Origin: Plumapathes pennacea
Lineage: Eukaryota > Cnidaria > Anthozoa > Antipatharia > Myriopathidae
Assembly: GCA_964036295.1 (NCBI GenBank)
Contig: OZ038472.1
Coordinates: 10,102,068-10,166,067, forward strand
DNA: 64,000 nt
Direction: 5' to 3'
In this document: piece after piece, positions 40,820-52,680 of the stretch
Numbering within the stretch: position 1 is the stretch's first letter
Layout: the number at the start of each line of letters is the position of its first letter
Notes under the pieces: model-generated
Database searches by the model: none
Told to the model about the DNA's origin: nothing
Seen by the model: the letters and a program-made list of their open reading frames with translations, nothing else
Position numbers and translations under genes: made by a program

Positions 40820-43387
40820 ATGATCACCTCAGTCTGGACTATTTTATCAGCGATGGTAAGTGGCGATAATTGAACGCAAGATTTCTGCCCCCTGTGTCAA
40901 ACACACGTAACTAAAGCATCCTCTGGCAGTGAGCTATCAACTGGTTTTAAAGTGCAAACATGAAATATATTTTCACTGTCCGCTTTATTGGACTTTCTTT
41001 CTAAAATTCATCCATCAAATGTGATCGGTTTCGGTTTTGGTTTCGAATGTGCTACATTTGGGGAATGCAGCGAGGAGGGGGGAGGGGGTGGAAGGTATAA
41101 GGAGAGAGAGACACTGGAAAATTCTAACCTCTTACATACTGTGTAAATAACGCAAAAAAGTTATGTAAATCATAGTTTACATACAATTTACGCTACGTGT
41201 AAACACATTTACACGTAGTGTAAAATATATTTTACACAATTTTAAATTTTATGTAAAATGCACAGTTGTAAAGTGTGTGCAAATACTTATAAATAAAATG
41301 TTAATATGAAAGATTATTTTACATACTGTGTAAATAGAGGAGAAAGTTATGTAAATCATGATTTACGTATAGCTCACACTGTGTAAACACAATTACACAC
41401 AGTGTAATTATAATGTACACATAATTTTACATTGTATGTAAACGAAATAGTAATTGTAAAATGTGTGTAGATTTGTTTTCATTATTTTACATACTGCGTA
41501 AATAGATCAGAAATTTGTGAAATCATAATTTACACAGTTCATACTGTGTGTAAAAATATTTACACATAAAGTAAAATATAATTATTATACTTTACATTTG
41601 ATGTAAAACAGTTGTCAAGAATGTGTGTAAATACTTTCCATTCTTTTACATACTATAGTACGTAAAAAGAGCATAAAAGTTGTGTACATCATAATTTACA
41701 TGCAGGTCACTGTGTAAACACAATTACACATAATGTAATTTATAATTTGGTGAACAAAAAGTTATGAAAATCATAACTTACCTACAATTCACGCTGTATG
41801 TAAACACATACATACGTAGAGTAAATTATAATTTACACATTTTACAGGGGTCCCGCTCCGTCCGTGTGTCTGTAGAGCTCTTTGCCAGGCCTCCACATAA
41901 ATGATATTTTCTTGTTATATAGCCGAATCGAAATGTCCTCGCTTTCTGAATTTGTAAACAGTGTTTATCGCTTAACATTAAATAGCTTTATCTTGGTTTG
42001 TATTTCAATATTTTCTTGGTTTAGTCGTGTCAGCATAACGTTTCCCAACTGAGAAATACCTGAATAAATTATAAATTGCAAAAACACTTACTCGTATTTT
42101 ACGGGGGTCCCGCTAGTTTACACAGACTTTACACAATATGTAAAACCTGTTTTGGGAAATTTACACAGCATGTAAATATGAATTTACAACCATGAAGTGC
42201 GAATATTTACATGCATTTTACACAGTATGAAAACCCTGTTTTGGGGATCTTTACATAACATGTAAATTATAATTCACAACTATGAACGGTTATTTACATG
42301 AAATTTACACAATTATGTAACATACGTTTTAGGGGGAATTTACATAACATGTAAATTATGATTTACAAGCAAAAAGGGGTTGTTTACAGACTTTCTACAC
42401 AGTGTGTAAGTACGGTTGGAATTAACTGTGGTATTTTTGCTTTTTACATGTAATCTACACACAACTTACACACAGTTTACACAATGTGTAAATTTCGTTT
42501 TAAAATTTACACATTGTGTAAATGAGTAGACAGCATGTAAATTTCACTTTACAAGCAAGAAATGGGTTGTTTACAAACATTTTACACAATATGTAAGAGG
42601 ATAGAATTTTCCAGTGAGAGTGAGCACCACTTCCCGGTCTCCTCCGTTTTCAGATCTTGGTTTGCACATCATGGCGACGAGTCGACGCATCGCCGACCCG
42701 ATCACCAATATGCCATTGCCTGAAAACAGATGTCAAACTGGTGGACGTGAAGTCAGGAATTTGTTCGTGCTGGCCTTGTCCCACTTGTGAAGAAGGTCGG
42801 GGCTTGAGCGTTCTGTGCAATGCGACTGTGCCTGTGGGGACAGACATCGAGTGTCTCGCTTGTAAACTCGGGAAAAATTTCTCTGAGCACAGAGGCACTG
42901 AACAGTGTAAGAGTTGCACTAAATGTCAGGAGAATGAAGTCGTCCTGGAAGAATGCCGTCCGTCGAAGGATACAGTCTGTGGAGGTTGCAAAGATGGCTA
43001 CTATCGCAGCAACGACACTGCTCGATGCCTTCCCAACTGTAGTAAAGGTGAACTAGGTGAATTATGCCCACAACCAACACCGAAATCAAATACAAGGATA
43101 GTTATTACTTCTGAGGAAAACACTGAATTTATATTTATTTTGTCCGTACAGGAGAGCAGCCAACATCCTCATTGAGCAAAGTTTCCAATGACGAGAAGCG
43201 TTCTTCGATTCCCCCGAAAACAGAGGTAGCAAAGCGGAATATCATGGAGCTGAGTCAATCAGATAAACGTGCTGGGTTGATTGTTACTGTAATCCTTGCT
43301 GTAATCCTTGCTGTCATTTTGCTTCCCACGGCGATAGTTTATATGAAGAGAAGGTGCTGTGGAACAATGAAACAGCAGGCGGTATAA
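40820..43387 (+). pseudogene. TNFR-like unit B: frameshifted, potential secreted ectodomain
   Basis: Exon 1 (40820-40855) encodes MITSVWTILSAM. Exon 2 starts at 42654 after TTTTCAG and continues the signal peptide (ILVCTSWRRVDA), followed by the cysteine-rich TNFR region (CSCWPCPTC..., CKSCTKCQENEVVLEEC, DTVCGGCKDGYY). A net 5-base insertion near 43135 shifts the frame, so translation ends QESSQHPH-stop at 43175 before the membrane segment. The membrane part persists out of frame (AGLIVTVILAVILAVILLP), and homology stops at about 43376, so no cytoplasmic tail or death domain follows. As it stands the gene could make a soluble receptor ectodomain of about 185 residues. A 9-base in-frame duplication adds a second GEL. 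Intron 1 carries the 1.5 kb CACTA-like element. Confidence 0.75.
41112..42616 (+). mobile_element. CACTA-like non-autonomous element with TTTACAC/GTGTAAA arrays
   Basis: The ends CACTGGAAAATTCTA and TAGAATTTTCCAGTG are inverted repeats and are flanked by a 3-bp AGA duplication. Unit C (46969-46985) shows the empty site, and base counting fits exactly. Both flanks (41130-41845 and 42118-42600) are arrays of short palindromic units built from TTTACA and TGTAAA. The middle (about 41846-42118) is non-repetitive. Terminal CACTG, a 3-bp duplication and subterminal repeats are the signature of the EnSpm/CACTA superfamily. There is no transposase. Confidence 0.75.
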
Positions 43388-44042
43388 ATGGTCTAAAAAT
43401 CATAATTGATTTCACTGTCAGTATAATTATATTCCCGGCATGTGTCAATCAAATCATCGGTAATTGTTCAAATACGATAACAATTAATACCAATATTATT
43501 AAAATCAATAATCGATCGACAATCGATGAAGCAAAATTTTGTAACCTTATCGATTGATGTTGATTTTTAATAGTATCAAATAATATTGTTGTTGATTGAC
43601 GTCTATTTTAATCGTTTACTTTACCCAATTGACTGGCAAATAAGGCCATGTGAGGCCATATTATATATGTCGGTTCAGTTAACCCTATCACAAACTGGAG
43701 CCCAACATTTCTTTTGGTTTATAGTGCTTTTATGGCCTCACTTGTGACGACAGATTTGGACCCATTTTCCCAGCGGTAGCTCACCAAGAAGGGACTGTTT
43801 TGCAGTCTGTAACTTGGCATATACTGAGATTCTGCACTTAATTAAAAAATGTGCAACAGCATATGCTGTGATGATTATGTGTATGTCCCATTTCCAGTGG
43901 GCTCATTCTCAGGCCCCCAGGAGCCGGTGGCCATCTTTACAAACTGCATGGTGATTGACTTAAGTTTTTACATCTGACATTTGGCTAATCTTGTTGGCCC
44001 AAATCAGACAGCCGTCACGTAAAAAAGAAAAAAACATCACAA
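43388..44042. other. Non-coding stretch between units B and C
   Basis: No gene is supported. An imperfect AT-rich inverted repeat with ATCGATCG-type centres lies around 43480-43605. Confidence 0.4.
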
Positions 44043-44405
44043 GCAGGACCTGGTATTTTTTGTAAACAAACACAATGGAATTGGTTTGGGGAAAATAAGA
44101 ATACAGGCTACGTGGTGTCAGCTGAGGAGTCATTTTAGTCAATTTATGTTTCTGTCGTTACTGACGAATACAATATTTGCAGATATTCCAAGAAAAATCC
44201 ATAACTATACCTCGAGCTCTGCGAGGTACTAATCACGGCACTCTCGTTTTTGAATGTTCGTCTGTTGGTAGTTCCTCCGAGCGCGGGGTCTTCTGGGTAC
44301 AACTGCACGTCATGCGTGCTCTTTCCCAGGCTTCCTCGACATGAGGAATGCTGAGAGCCTAAAACTCCACCGATGTTAATCGAAGTATATCATCAAGGAG
44401 ATAAA
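44043..44405 (+). repeat. Second copy of the block at 38178-38537
   Basis: It has the same order of landmarks as the copy before unit A, with small indels, and lies upstream of unit C. Confidence 0.8.
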
Positions 44406-45477
44406 ACAGCTTTGAACTACTGCCTGGTGTAGGAGTTTCAGAACTTTAAAAGTAAGTTCGATCTTAATGATAAGTAAACTGAAACTCCATGTGGGAAAGC
44501 TAAACACCGTTAAATAATGTTTTAGAGCATTTAGCACTATGTCAACTATGTCAACGTGCTCGCGAATTTAACCTTAAAAGTTCAGCTAAAAACTTCTTTC
44601 AAACGGAGTTGATAGCTTTCCCACATCAGCTGTTAGCTCGCTTAGAGTTCTTTTACACTATAATTTAGTCTGACTAAATACCTGCATGTATGTATATAAT
44701 ATATTCAATACTTTTTGATGCTGTACACCTAACTTTTTCAAGTAGAGTTGGACCATTGGGTCTAAAGTTTAAACATGTTTTCTTTAAAAAGTTCATATTT
44801 TGAAGTAGTATTGTTTTGTGAAAAGTTCATATTTTCCGACTGAAAACATAGCCCCTTCTTACTTACGCTTCAGCGTGCACGAAATTTGTAACTTTGGATT
44901 CAGTTTATATGGTACGTTTTAAAGTGCTACATGTAAAAACCTGTTCACAACTACAAAACAGGACTGTAAAAAGGGATTGTTGTATGCTATAAACTCTGCA
45001 TGCAAATGACTTTATTTAACAAAGAGACCTCATGGTCTCTTAATTTAACGTACAAAGGCCCGGGCGTACGGCACTGCAAGGTAGCGACAGACCGAAACTT
45101 TTTCCTGAATAAGTATCTGTCCCACTTTTGAGCTTCAGCGGTGCAGTAGTGCATTTTTTTACTGTTTACATATTAAAGGACTAATGCGATATGTGTAACT
45201 ATTAAATTCCTCGTATCCCGCCACTCAAAAATCTCGCTTCCCGTCTTCTCTTCCCCGTCCCCCGCAGATGTCCCGCTCCCTCTCTCCTCCTGTGTTCCTT
45301 CCACCCCCTGTCATGACCAGACTTAATGAGAGGAAACAGAAAGAAAGAAAAAACACGCTTTATTTTTTAGCTTGTGTCGCCACAAGCAACTAGTCAAGCT
45401 ACTGTTCCTCAATCAATCAACTTTCAGTTGATACACCAGCGTTCATATATTTACATACTCGGGGAAACCCCTTCATA

Positions 45478-45897
45478 GTTTGAACATAGTTTGAATTGTG
45501 TAACGGGTATTTTGACCCCTGTGCTATTTTATTAAGATTAATGGTGGATGAGTTATATGAGGTTAAGGGAGTGATCGAGTGGCGAAGTGAAGTATAAATT
45601 AAAATGATGTGCGTTAGTACGTGATTATATGCTGCAGCGCTAAAATGGGGTCCGTGTCAGGGCTTGTATTTGTGTAGGGAACATTTTCGGTAGGGAGACA
45701 TGTAGTTGGGGTCGGTAGTTAACACGTGTGTTGGGTAACAAAGGGGACGGGAGCGAAGAGCGAATAAAACCGAGAATGCAATAAACAGAGAACTGAAAAA
45801 CGAAGGGATTAGTGAAGAAGCTAACACAATAACAGTAATTAATAGAAGTGGAAGTTAAACGGGTGGTGTAGGAAAGAGCGCTCTAAAAACCTTTATA
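45478..45897. mobile_element. C-specific insertion of about 420 bp
   Basis: Units B and D read straight through at this point (CTTCATACCTTTATAG). Unit C has an extra segment bounded by TTCATA on the left and TTTATA on the right, an imperfect possible target duplication. No TIR, poly-A tail or coding capacity is recognised, so its class is open. Confidence 0.6.
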
Positions 45898-46327
45898 CCT
45901 TTTTATAGATTTTTTTTTTCACAAATATTTTGTTGTCAGAGTTTTCCTCTTCATGTCTTAAAAGCTATCAGTTCACACTTTTTTTCTCAGAATTTTCTAC
46001 TTTGTCTTCACTAATCATGCTTAGTAGTCCAATAGAAGTCTTTCTGCGAAACAAATGGTCTCTCAGGGGGTTTCCCAATTTTAAGGGGGGGGGGGGTTCC
46101 CCGTAAATAAGCAAAAAAACAAAACGCAAGCAAAAATAAAGAAACAAACTGGAGACTGCGGAAAGGCTGTTATTAAGCAATAAGGTTAGTGCTTCTTGAT
46201 CTGGCAGTCACCTGGTAAGGGCTGTTTGCCTTGTGCGAAAGCAGTTATACTTTCGCTTTGAATGTCGGATCTCTAAACTACACTGAAATTCAATCACTGT
46301 GTTAATTGGGTCACTCCATTAGCTCAC

Positions 46328-46336
46328 TATATAAAA
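46328..46336 (+). promoter_or_regulatory. TATA box of TNFR unit C
   Basis: TATATAAAA, 347 bp before the ATG, conserved in units B and D. Confidence 0.65.
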
Positions 46337-48093
46337 GCTGATTTTCAGACGCGTAAGCAACAACGTTTGTCTAAACTGCTGAGTTAGAAGCTATGTACGC
46401 GACGTTTCCATTTTTGTTACGGGCCTTAAATGCTTTATGTCACAGCTTTTGTCAGCTTCACTGGCTCTTACCGCCGTCGCTGGTAAAAACTAAGTCAAGT
46501 CCTCCGTAAGCCAAGGAGGTATTTTTCTCCCAATGACATGAGCTTTATTTGCATTACGCTATAATTACAGGTATCACGCAGTTTATCAAGATTTACAAAT
46601 GAGTAAAAAAACAACTGATGGACTGGTTTGACTAGGTTCAGGACGAGTCGAAGACTTTATACCTCAACAGCACCATGATCACCTCAGTCTGGACTATTTT
46701 ATCAGCGATGGTAAGTGGCGATGATTGAACGCAAGATTTCTGCCCCCTGTGTCAAACACACGTAACTAAAGCATCCTCTGGCAATGAGCTATCAACTGGT
46801 TTTAAAGTGCAAACATGAAATATATTTTCACTGTCCGCTTTATCAGGGACTTTCTTTCTAAAATTCATCCATCGAATGTGATCGGTTTCGGTTTCGGTTT
46901 TGGTTTCGAATGTGCTACATTTGGGGAATGCAGCGAGGAGGGAAGGGGGGTGGGATGGATGGGGTATAAGCAGAGAGAGAGTGAGCACCAGTTCCCGGTC
47001 CCCTCCGTTTTCAGATCTTGGTTTGCACATCATGGCGACGAGTCGACGCATCGCCGACCCGATCACCAATATGCCATTGCCTGAAAACAGATGTCAAACT
47101 GGTGGACGTGAAGTCAGGAATTTGTTCGTGCTGGCCTTGTCCCACTTGTGAAGAAGGTCGGGGCTTGAGCGTTCTGTGCAATGCGACTGTGTCTGTCGGG
47201 ACAGACATCGAGTGTCTCGCTTGTGAACTTGGGAAAAATTTCTCTGAGCTCAGAGGCACTGAACAGTGTAAAAGTTGCACTAAATGTCAGGAGAATGAAG
47301 TTGTCCTGGAAGAATGCCGTCCTTCGAAGGATACAGTCTGCGGAGGTTGCAAAGATGGCTAATATCGCAGCAACGACACTGCTCGATGCCTTCCCAACTG
47401 TGATAAAGGTGAATTATGCCCTCAGCCAACACCGAAATCAAGTACAAGGGCAGTTTTTACTACTGAGGAAATCACTGAATTATCAGTCCGTACACGAGAG
47501 CAGCCAACATCCTCATTGACTTATGATTCGCACGGAAGTGAGAAGCGTTCTTCGATTCCCCCGCAAAAAGATCAGGGTATCATGGAGCTGGATCAATCCG
47601 GTAAACGCGCAGGGTTGATTGTTACCATAATCTTTGCTCTCATTTTGCTTCCCATGGTGATGGCATGTATAAAGAGAAGGTTGTGTGGAACAATGGCTTC
47701 CAACAGGGTATTCTTGCTTTGTCACAGTGAAACTGAACATCTTAGAGGCCCCCCTAGAGAACAGCTAGGGCCGAGGCCTGGGCCAAACAGGGTGGAAATG
47801 AGCTCACTTGCGCAGCTACAAGAACCAGATGGTCCTAAAGGTAGGATTTTTGTGCCCTCCTGTTAGATCATAACTATCATTTGAGCCAATACACTACATA
47901 AAAGGCTTCCACATTCATTCATATACTGTACATGTTCAATCAATCTTTATTTCCTTACTAGAAACGACATTCGCAAAGGCCCCATGCCCACATAATAATC
48001 AATTATTGATTATGTATGACATTTCTGGGTAGAGCTCTCATGTAACCACACATCCCAATATCTTGTAATTGTGAGTGAAGTCAAATGACACTA

Positions 48094-48279
48094 CAGTCAA
48101 AGCCCTCTGGCGGACACTCTCATAAACGGACAGCTCTACTTACGAATGCATTTACAAAACCCATTTAAACTCTAGCTAACTTTTTCAAACTTTGCATTTA
48201 CACACTCGTATGCAGACAGTTCCAGTTACGGACACTTTCTCTGCTTCTTAAGGGTGTCCACTTACGGGAGCTTCAACTG
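48094..48279. mobile_element. Tigger/pogo-like MITE in intron 2 of unit C
   Basis: The ends CAGTCAAAGCCCTCTGGCGG and ...GGGAGCTTCAACTG are inverted, with TA flanks. The unit D copy (59966-60143) has lost its right end through a small deletion. Confidence 0.8.
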
Positions 48280-50442
48280 TATATTGACATTTACATGATA
48301 ATGGCTTGCATGATGTAAGCATAAACAAAAGCTCTACCCACTGCTGTTTAAAGAGTACAGTAATTACATATGTAGGTTGGTCGTGAAAGTTATTCTCTTT
48401 CACACAAAATCATACCATGTCCATTTCACAGTTATTAATTTTGTTCCATAAAATTATACAGAGATGGTCTTTGCACTATGTACATTCATTGGTGAAATAC
48501 TGTATATATATTTCTCAAGTAACTTCTCAAAAGTTTTCAGTTGTTGCATGAGTTACCTGGTACATGTACAAAAGCACAAAATCCCATGCCAGGAAAATAC
48601 AAGTTCCCTAACCCTATACTCCCCAACATATTGGAAAATTGGAAGTTCCTGTGAGTGGAAATGGAAAAATGCATTATAAATAAACAATAATTCTACAAAA
48701 TATTAGACAAATTAGCACATTCTCTACCAATGTAGTTCATACTGTGAGACAAGAGAAGAACATCAGTTTTGACATTATTTCCTTAAAAAGTCTCATTTCC
48801 CATGTAATATGGCTAAACCAACTCTTCCTAATCACAGAAAGTACTTTTTCCAGTTGGGCTCAGGGAAGGGGGAGAAGCTTATTAGACTGAGGGAGGCTTT
48901 TTTTCTATAATCAACCTTGAAGATGGTGGCTTAAAGAGGGAGGGCTACTGTATTATTTGAAAATACATACATGTAAAAGAAACAAGATAAGAGTGATCAG
49001 GTCGGTACTCTCTACTATGTCCAAAAACCTTTTCTGAACACAAGTAGAATACTGCTACTAAAATTATTATAAGTGAGAACTTGGTATTGAGGGGTCAAAT
49101 AAACTCATAAGCAACCACCCAAAGAGCAGTATGAGTGAGCACTAACTTCCTTGTAGAAACCAGACTTGGAAAACATTGACATAATGTAGTTTAATGTACA
49201 ACAAGGTTGATTTCTTAAAACTCAAGCTGTAATTCACTCATTAAAACTGTGTTATTTGACACTGGTTCTGCATGGCTCAAAGCTGGATCTCGCTTAGAGA
49301 TTGTGACTTGGGTTCAGCAAAAATAGAAGGGTAATGGTGTGGGAGAGCATGATTGAAGTGGCAATTCTGTAAGAGAGTTGCATTGTGCTTGACCAAAGCT
49401 GAGCTATAACAAGCTTTACAATGTCTAGCAGTCAAATATGCTAAAAGCTTTTATTCCACCATTGTAATATTATTTTAAAGATAATAATGATGCCATGATC
49501 AAGATAAATTGGCACATATCAACATGGTGGGGAGCCACAGAAAGTCTGGTTGACATTTGATCAGTGGTTGTGTAAATATATAATATAGTGTATATCTGAC
49601 AGTACTGTACAACTGATTTTTGCATTTTGTCATTTTTAGCTGGTTGTCCACATGCTGGCAGAGAACAAAATGCAGATGCAGACAATAAAGGATCACATTC
49701 TATCAGGTAAAAATGCATGTACTGTACAAACCAAACTGCAAATGGCAATAAAGCATGCACATCTTTGATAAAAATTTGTTAATAAGCATTATTAAAAACT
49801 GGACAATGGTTACTGGGTTTCTAGGTTTTTGATTGGTTCCTTGGACATGGGTTATCAGCTCATAACCTGTCTGTGGACAAATATGGTCACTGAACATGTG
49901 AGTGACAAAGTACTGTTGAGAAAGTTTTTTTCAGATTTCAAACCTTTTCAGAGTGGCTTGCAAGTCCCAGGTGAGACAAAGTCACAACACTAGTTGAAAA
50001 ATGAGCAAAGAAGAAATAATTCATGCCTCAAATATTTTTACCTATCAGCAAAGGGAACGAGACAGCACCTTCGCTCAAGTTAATACAAGCAGCCACTAAT
50101 CAATCACTTTCTTCGGTTTGCCCCCACGATGTAAAACAGCTTCATCATCGCCGACAGTCCCCTCACAAAAGCAACTAAAGTTTTCTTCGTCAATTTTCCT
50201 TGCTGATGTTCAAGGATCTCTAGCTTCGGTTCTCATTCAGCACAGCCAGTTGTCAGTTTCAAGCAGCATCACAAACGTCACATGTCAAGCAAGGAAAGCA
50301 ATTCCCTCAGCAATTCGATGTTTGTAACTGTACCAATGTCCAAGTGTTTTTGGAGCGAAAGTTAAGTTGTCTTCCGGTCTTTTTTAGCTCAATTAACATC
50401 GTTACATATGTCACAGTAATTTTTGATCCAGTTTTTAATAAA

Positions 50443-50561
50443 ACAATTATTCTATGAGGGCTTGCAGAATATGGAGTGATAAATAACCAACTTGGCGCGG
50501 CGCCTCACTGGTTATTTATTATCTTTTTCGATATTTGGCGCACCCTCGTAGAATAATTGTT
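50443..50561. mobile_element. Palindromic MITE, copy in unit C
   Basis: The arms AACAATTATTCTATGAGGG and CCCTCGTAGAATAATTGTT enclose about 80 bp that itself pairs (GATAAATAACCA with TGGTTATTTATT). The D copy is at 63845-63967, so the insertion predates the duplication. Confidence 0.85.
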
Positions 50562-52344
50562 AAATATTGATATTTACTGTCTGTACCAGCCATTATGCAA
50601 GACCTTTTTGTCTAGGAAGGGTATGATTTTATGTTTTTTATATATTTTCTTATATTTGTAGAACAAGAATTTGAAGTACAGTACACTGGAAGTTCTAGGA
50701 AATTTTATAGTAAATTGAGAATTTGCAATGTCAAATTTTCTGAAGTAAGCCCAGTCAGTGGGGGTTAGTTTTTTAATGGGTAACTACATGCATGGAATAT
50801 CTAAAAACTGGTCAGCATCAACCAGAGACATAAATACTGCCATGTGATGAAACCTCTTCAGTTGACTCTGAACATGACTATCACTCTTGGAGTCGAAACG
50901 TCAGTCACCAAGAGCAGTCTTCCTGGAGACTATATGTACACTGACCCAAATGATCACATGCATGTTGACAAGTGTGCTTTAAAGATATTAGGTAAACAAT
51001 GATTTTGCAAAAAATGCAAAATAATCCATCTTTAATGCCAGGCTTGGAATATGTAAAAACCTGTCAGCATTGACCAGAGACAAATACTGCCATATGATGA
51101 AACCTGCAGATGACTTTTGCTCGGCTTGCATAGAAGAAGGCTGACGCATGACTGTGCCACTGTAGAGAATATGGAATTATAATATAATCACGCAACATTA
51201 CCAAGCAGATCATGCATATTATTATCTAATAGATACAGTATACCCTTATCTTATGATGTGAACTATTATCCAGGACTGAAGTTGTGAAAAAGACCCTTTT
51301 TTGTGGTGTTTATTCGGATACACATACCTGGCCAAGTTTGGGTCCACCAAGCTATCCTGCAATTGGAGAGGTGACGCAACGAGCGAGAAAGGTAAAATAT
51401 TAAGCAATCATTATTTGCTGACATAGTTTGCTCTGTGTAGAATTGACTGACTGCTTAGAATTGTAATTCATTGCAAACTTGAAAATATCGCGAACAACAA
51501 TTGCCCCAAGAACTGATCTTCGCTTCGACTTACCACATGGCTCTTCCGCAGCCTTCCGTTCTTTTGTCGGCAAATATTCCGGCCAATGGTGAAGTTGGTC
51601 GAAAATCGGTCCGACTTCACGAACAAACCATTGCGCTTTTTATCGGTCCCGAATATTAACGCGCCATCATTTATGGTTCTTACCTTACACACTTGATAGC
51701 ATAATCTTTACAGCTTCTTCGAAGCAGTAGACACAAAAACAGATCGCAAAGTCCACAAACGGGAGCGTGAACGATTTTTCCTTGGCCACCAAAGCTATGA
51801 ATTGCCACAAAAACAATGGGTGACCAATTAATGAGATTATGCCTTACACATGCCATGTAGATGACATCTTTTGCCTTGCATATGCTGCACCTGTTTGGTA
51901 ACGTTTTGCGCACCATAAAGATATCTTGTTCTGTCCAGAAAGAAGTGAAAAGAAACCCATTCTTGCTCGCAAGACTTTAAAGTTAAAACACGCTGCGGCT
52001 CTCTTTTGAATATTAGTCAGATACTGCTGCGAAACTATATCGCAAATAGCTCATAAGCCGTTAAATCAGTTTCAACCAAAGTTTCTGTGGCGATCTGGTG
52101 AGAAACTAAAAGAGAAATTTGATACCCATACACATACTGTACTGTACATGGAATATATTAATTTTTTCCAGAGGTTCTCCGAGTTTCGGGTCCCACTTAC
52201 TTCTGGTAAATAGGAATCTTGCACATTAGTACCGCAAGGATGCCGTTTTGTTAATAAGGCATTTTATGATCCCTGACAGCACTTTAATAAAAATAAACTG
52301 TTATGATAATTTTATTATTTAGTGATTTATTCTATGGCTGGCAG

Positions 52345-52680
52345 GTGAATGAGATACCTTGGGAGCCATGGCTGAAAAAGATATGCAATCTCCTTGATAC
52401 GAAAAGAAGGTTAGATTGCAATGATTTTAGGAGGCTGGGGGAAGAAATTGGCCTGGACAAAATCACCACCAACTTACTGGATAGTAAGAGAGAATCCAAA
52501 AGTCCTACCGAAGAAATTCTGCTGGAGAAGTATGCAGCGCAAGAAAATGCAACAGTTGGTAGGCTAGGTCAGATCCTGTATCGCATTGGTCGGTCTGATG
52601 TTGCTGAAGTTATTGACAACTGGGTAGACAGTGAAGCCAAGAAATACGTATTTGTAGCTCGCAGCGCCTGTAATGTGTAA
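52345..52680 (+). CDS. Death-domain exon of TNFR unit C
   Basis: The acceptor GGCTGGCAG is followed in phase 0 by VNEIPWEPWLKKICNLLD, then FRRLGEEIGLDKI, SPTEEILLEKYAAQ and LGQILYRIGRSDVAEVI, ending in TAA. The helix order and the SPTE motif are those of a receptor death domain. The partner exon of unit D lies beyond the right edge. Confidence 0.85.
   Translation: MNEIPWEPWLKKICNLLDTKRRLDCNDFRRLGEEIGLDKITTNLLDSKRESKSPTEEILLEKYAAQENATVGRLGQILYRIGRSDVAEVIDNWVDSEAKKYVFVARSACNV

Larger units (their letters stand above)
44465..50592 (+). repeat. Segmental duplication, copy C (partner 54352-64000)
   Basis: From TAATGATAAGT onward this block is near-identical to 54352-64000, apart from insertions in D (2.45 kb at 56263, Helitron at 60212), an insertion in C (about 45478-45897) and small deletions. 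The pairing reaches the right edge of the window (C position about 50592), so the duplication extends further. An IR of 13 bp (TGTGGGAAAGCTA at 44490 and its complement at 44613) is kept in both copies. Confidence 0.9.
46675..52680 (+). pseudogene. TNFR-like receptor with death domain, unit C: full exon set, one nonsense codon
   Basis: Six exons: 46675-46710, 47015-47840, 49640-49706, 49935-49970, 51274-51391 and 52345-52680. They total 1419 bases (472 residues plus stop if the nonsense codon is ignored), with all phases agreeing. The order is signal peptide (1 to about 25), TNFR cysteine-rich region (about 32-141), Ser/Thr stalk, membrane segment (about 210-231), cytoplasmic linker exons (one with EWLASP) and a C-terminal death domain (about 365-455). 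Such receptors bind TNF-family ligands outside the cell and recruit death-domain adaptors inside. The codon at 47360-47362 is TAA; units A, B and D have TAC or an equivalent Tyr (DGYY). Translation would therefore stop within the last cysteine-rich repeat at residue 127. It is either a pseudogene, a polymorphic null or a sequencing error. Confidence 0.8.

Noticed and set aside
41112..42616. CRISPR-like reading of the regular TTTACAC array
   Set aside because: The units are palindromic halves of variable spacing inside a eukaryotic transposon. There are no constant-length unique spacers and no cas genes.
48464..48679. 71-codon frame, duplicated at 61867-62082
   Set aside because: It is identical in both copies only because the whole block is a recent duplication. 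It lies inside intron 2 of the receptor and has no domain.
49470..49897. Minus-strand frames, duplicated at 62878-63302
   Set aside because: They overlap receptor exon 3 on the other strand and its intron; low-complexity hydrophobic translations.
51468..51916. Minus-strand frames in intron 5 of unit C
   Set aside because: Two overlapping short frames with no recognisable domain and no splice support.
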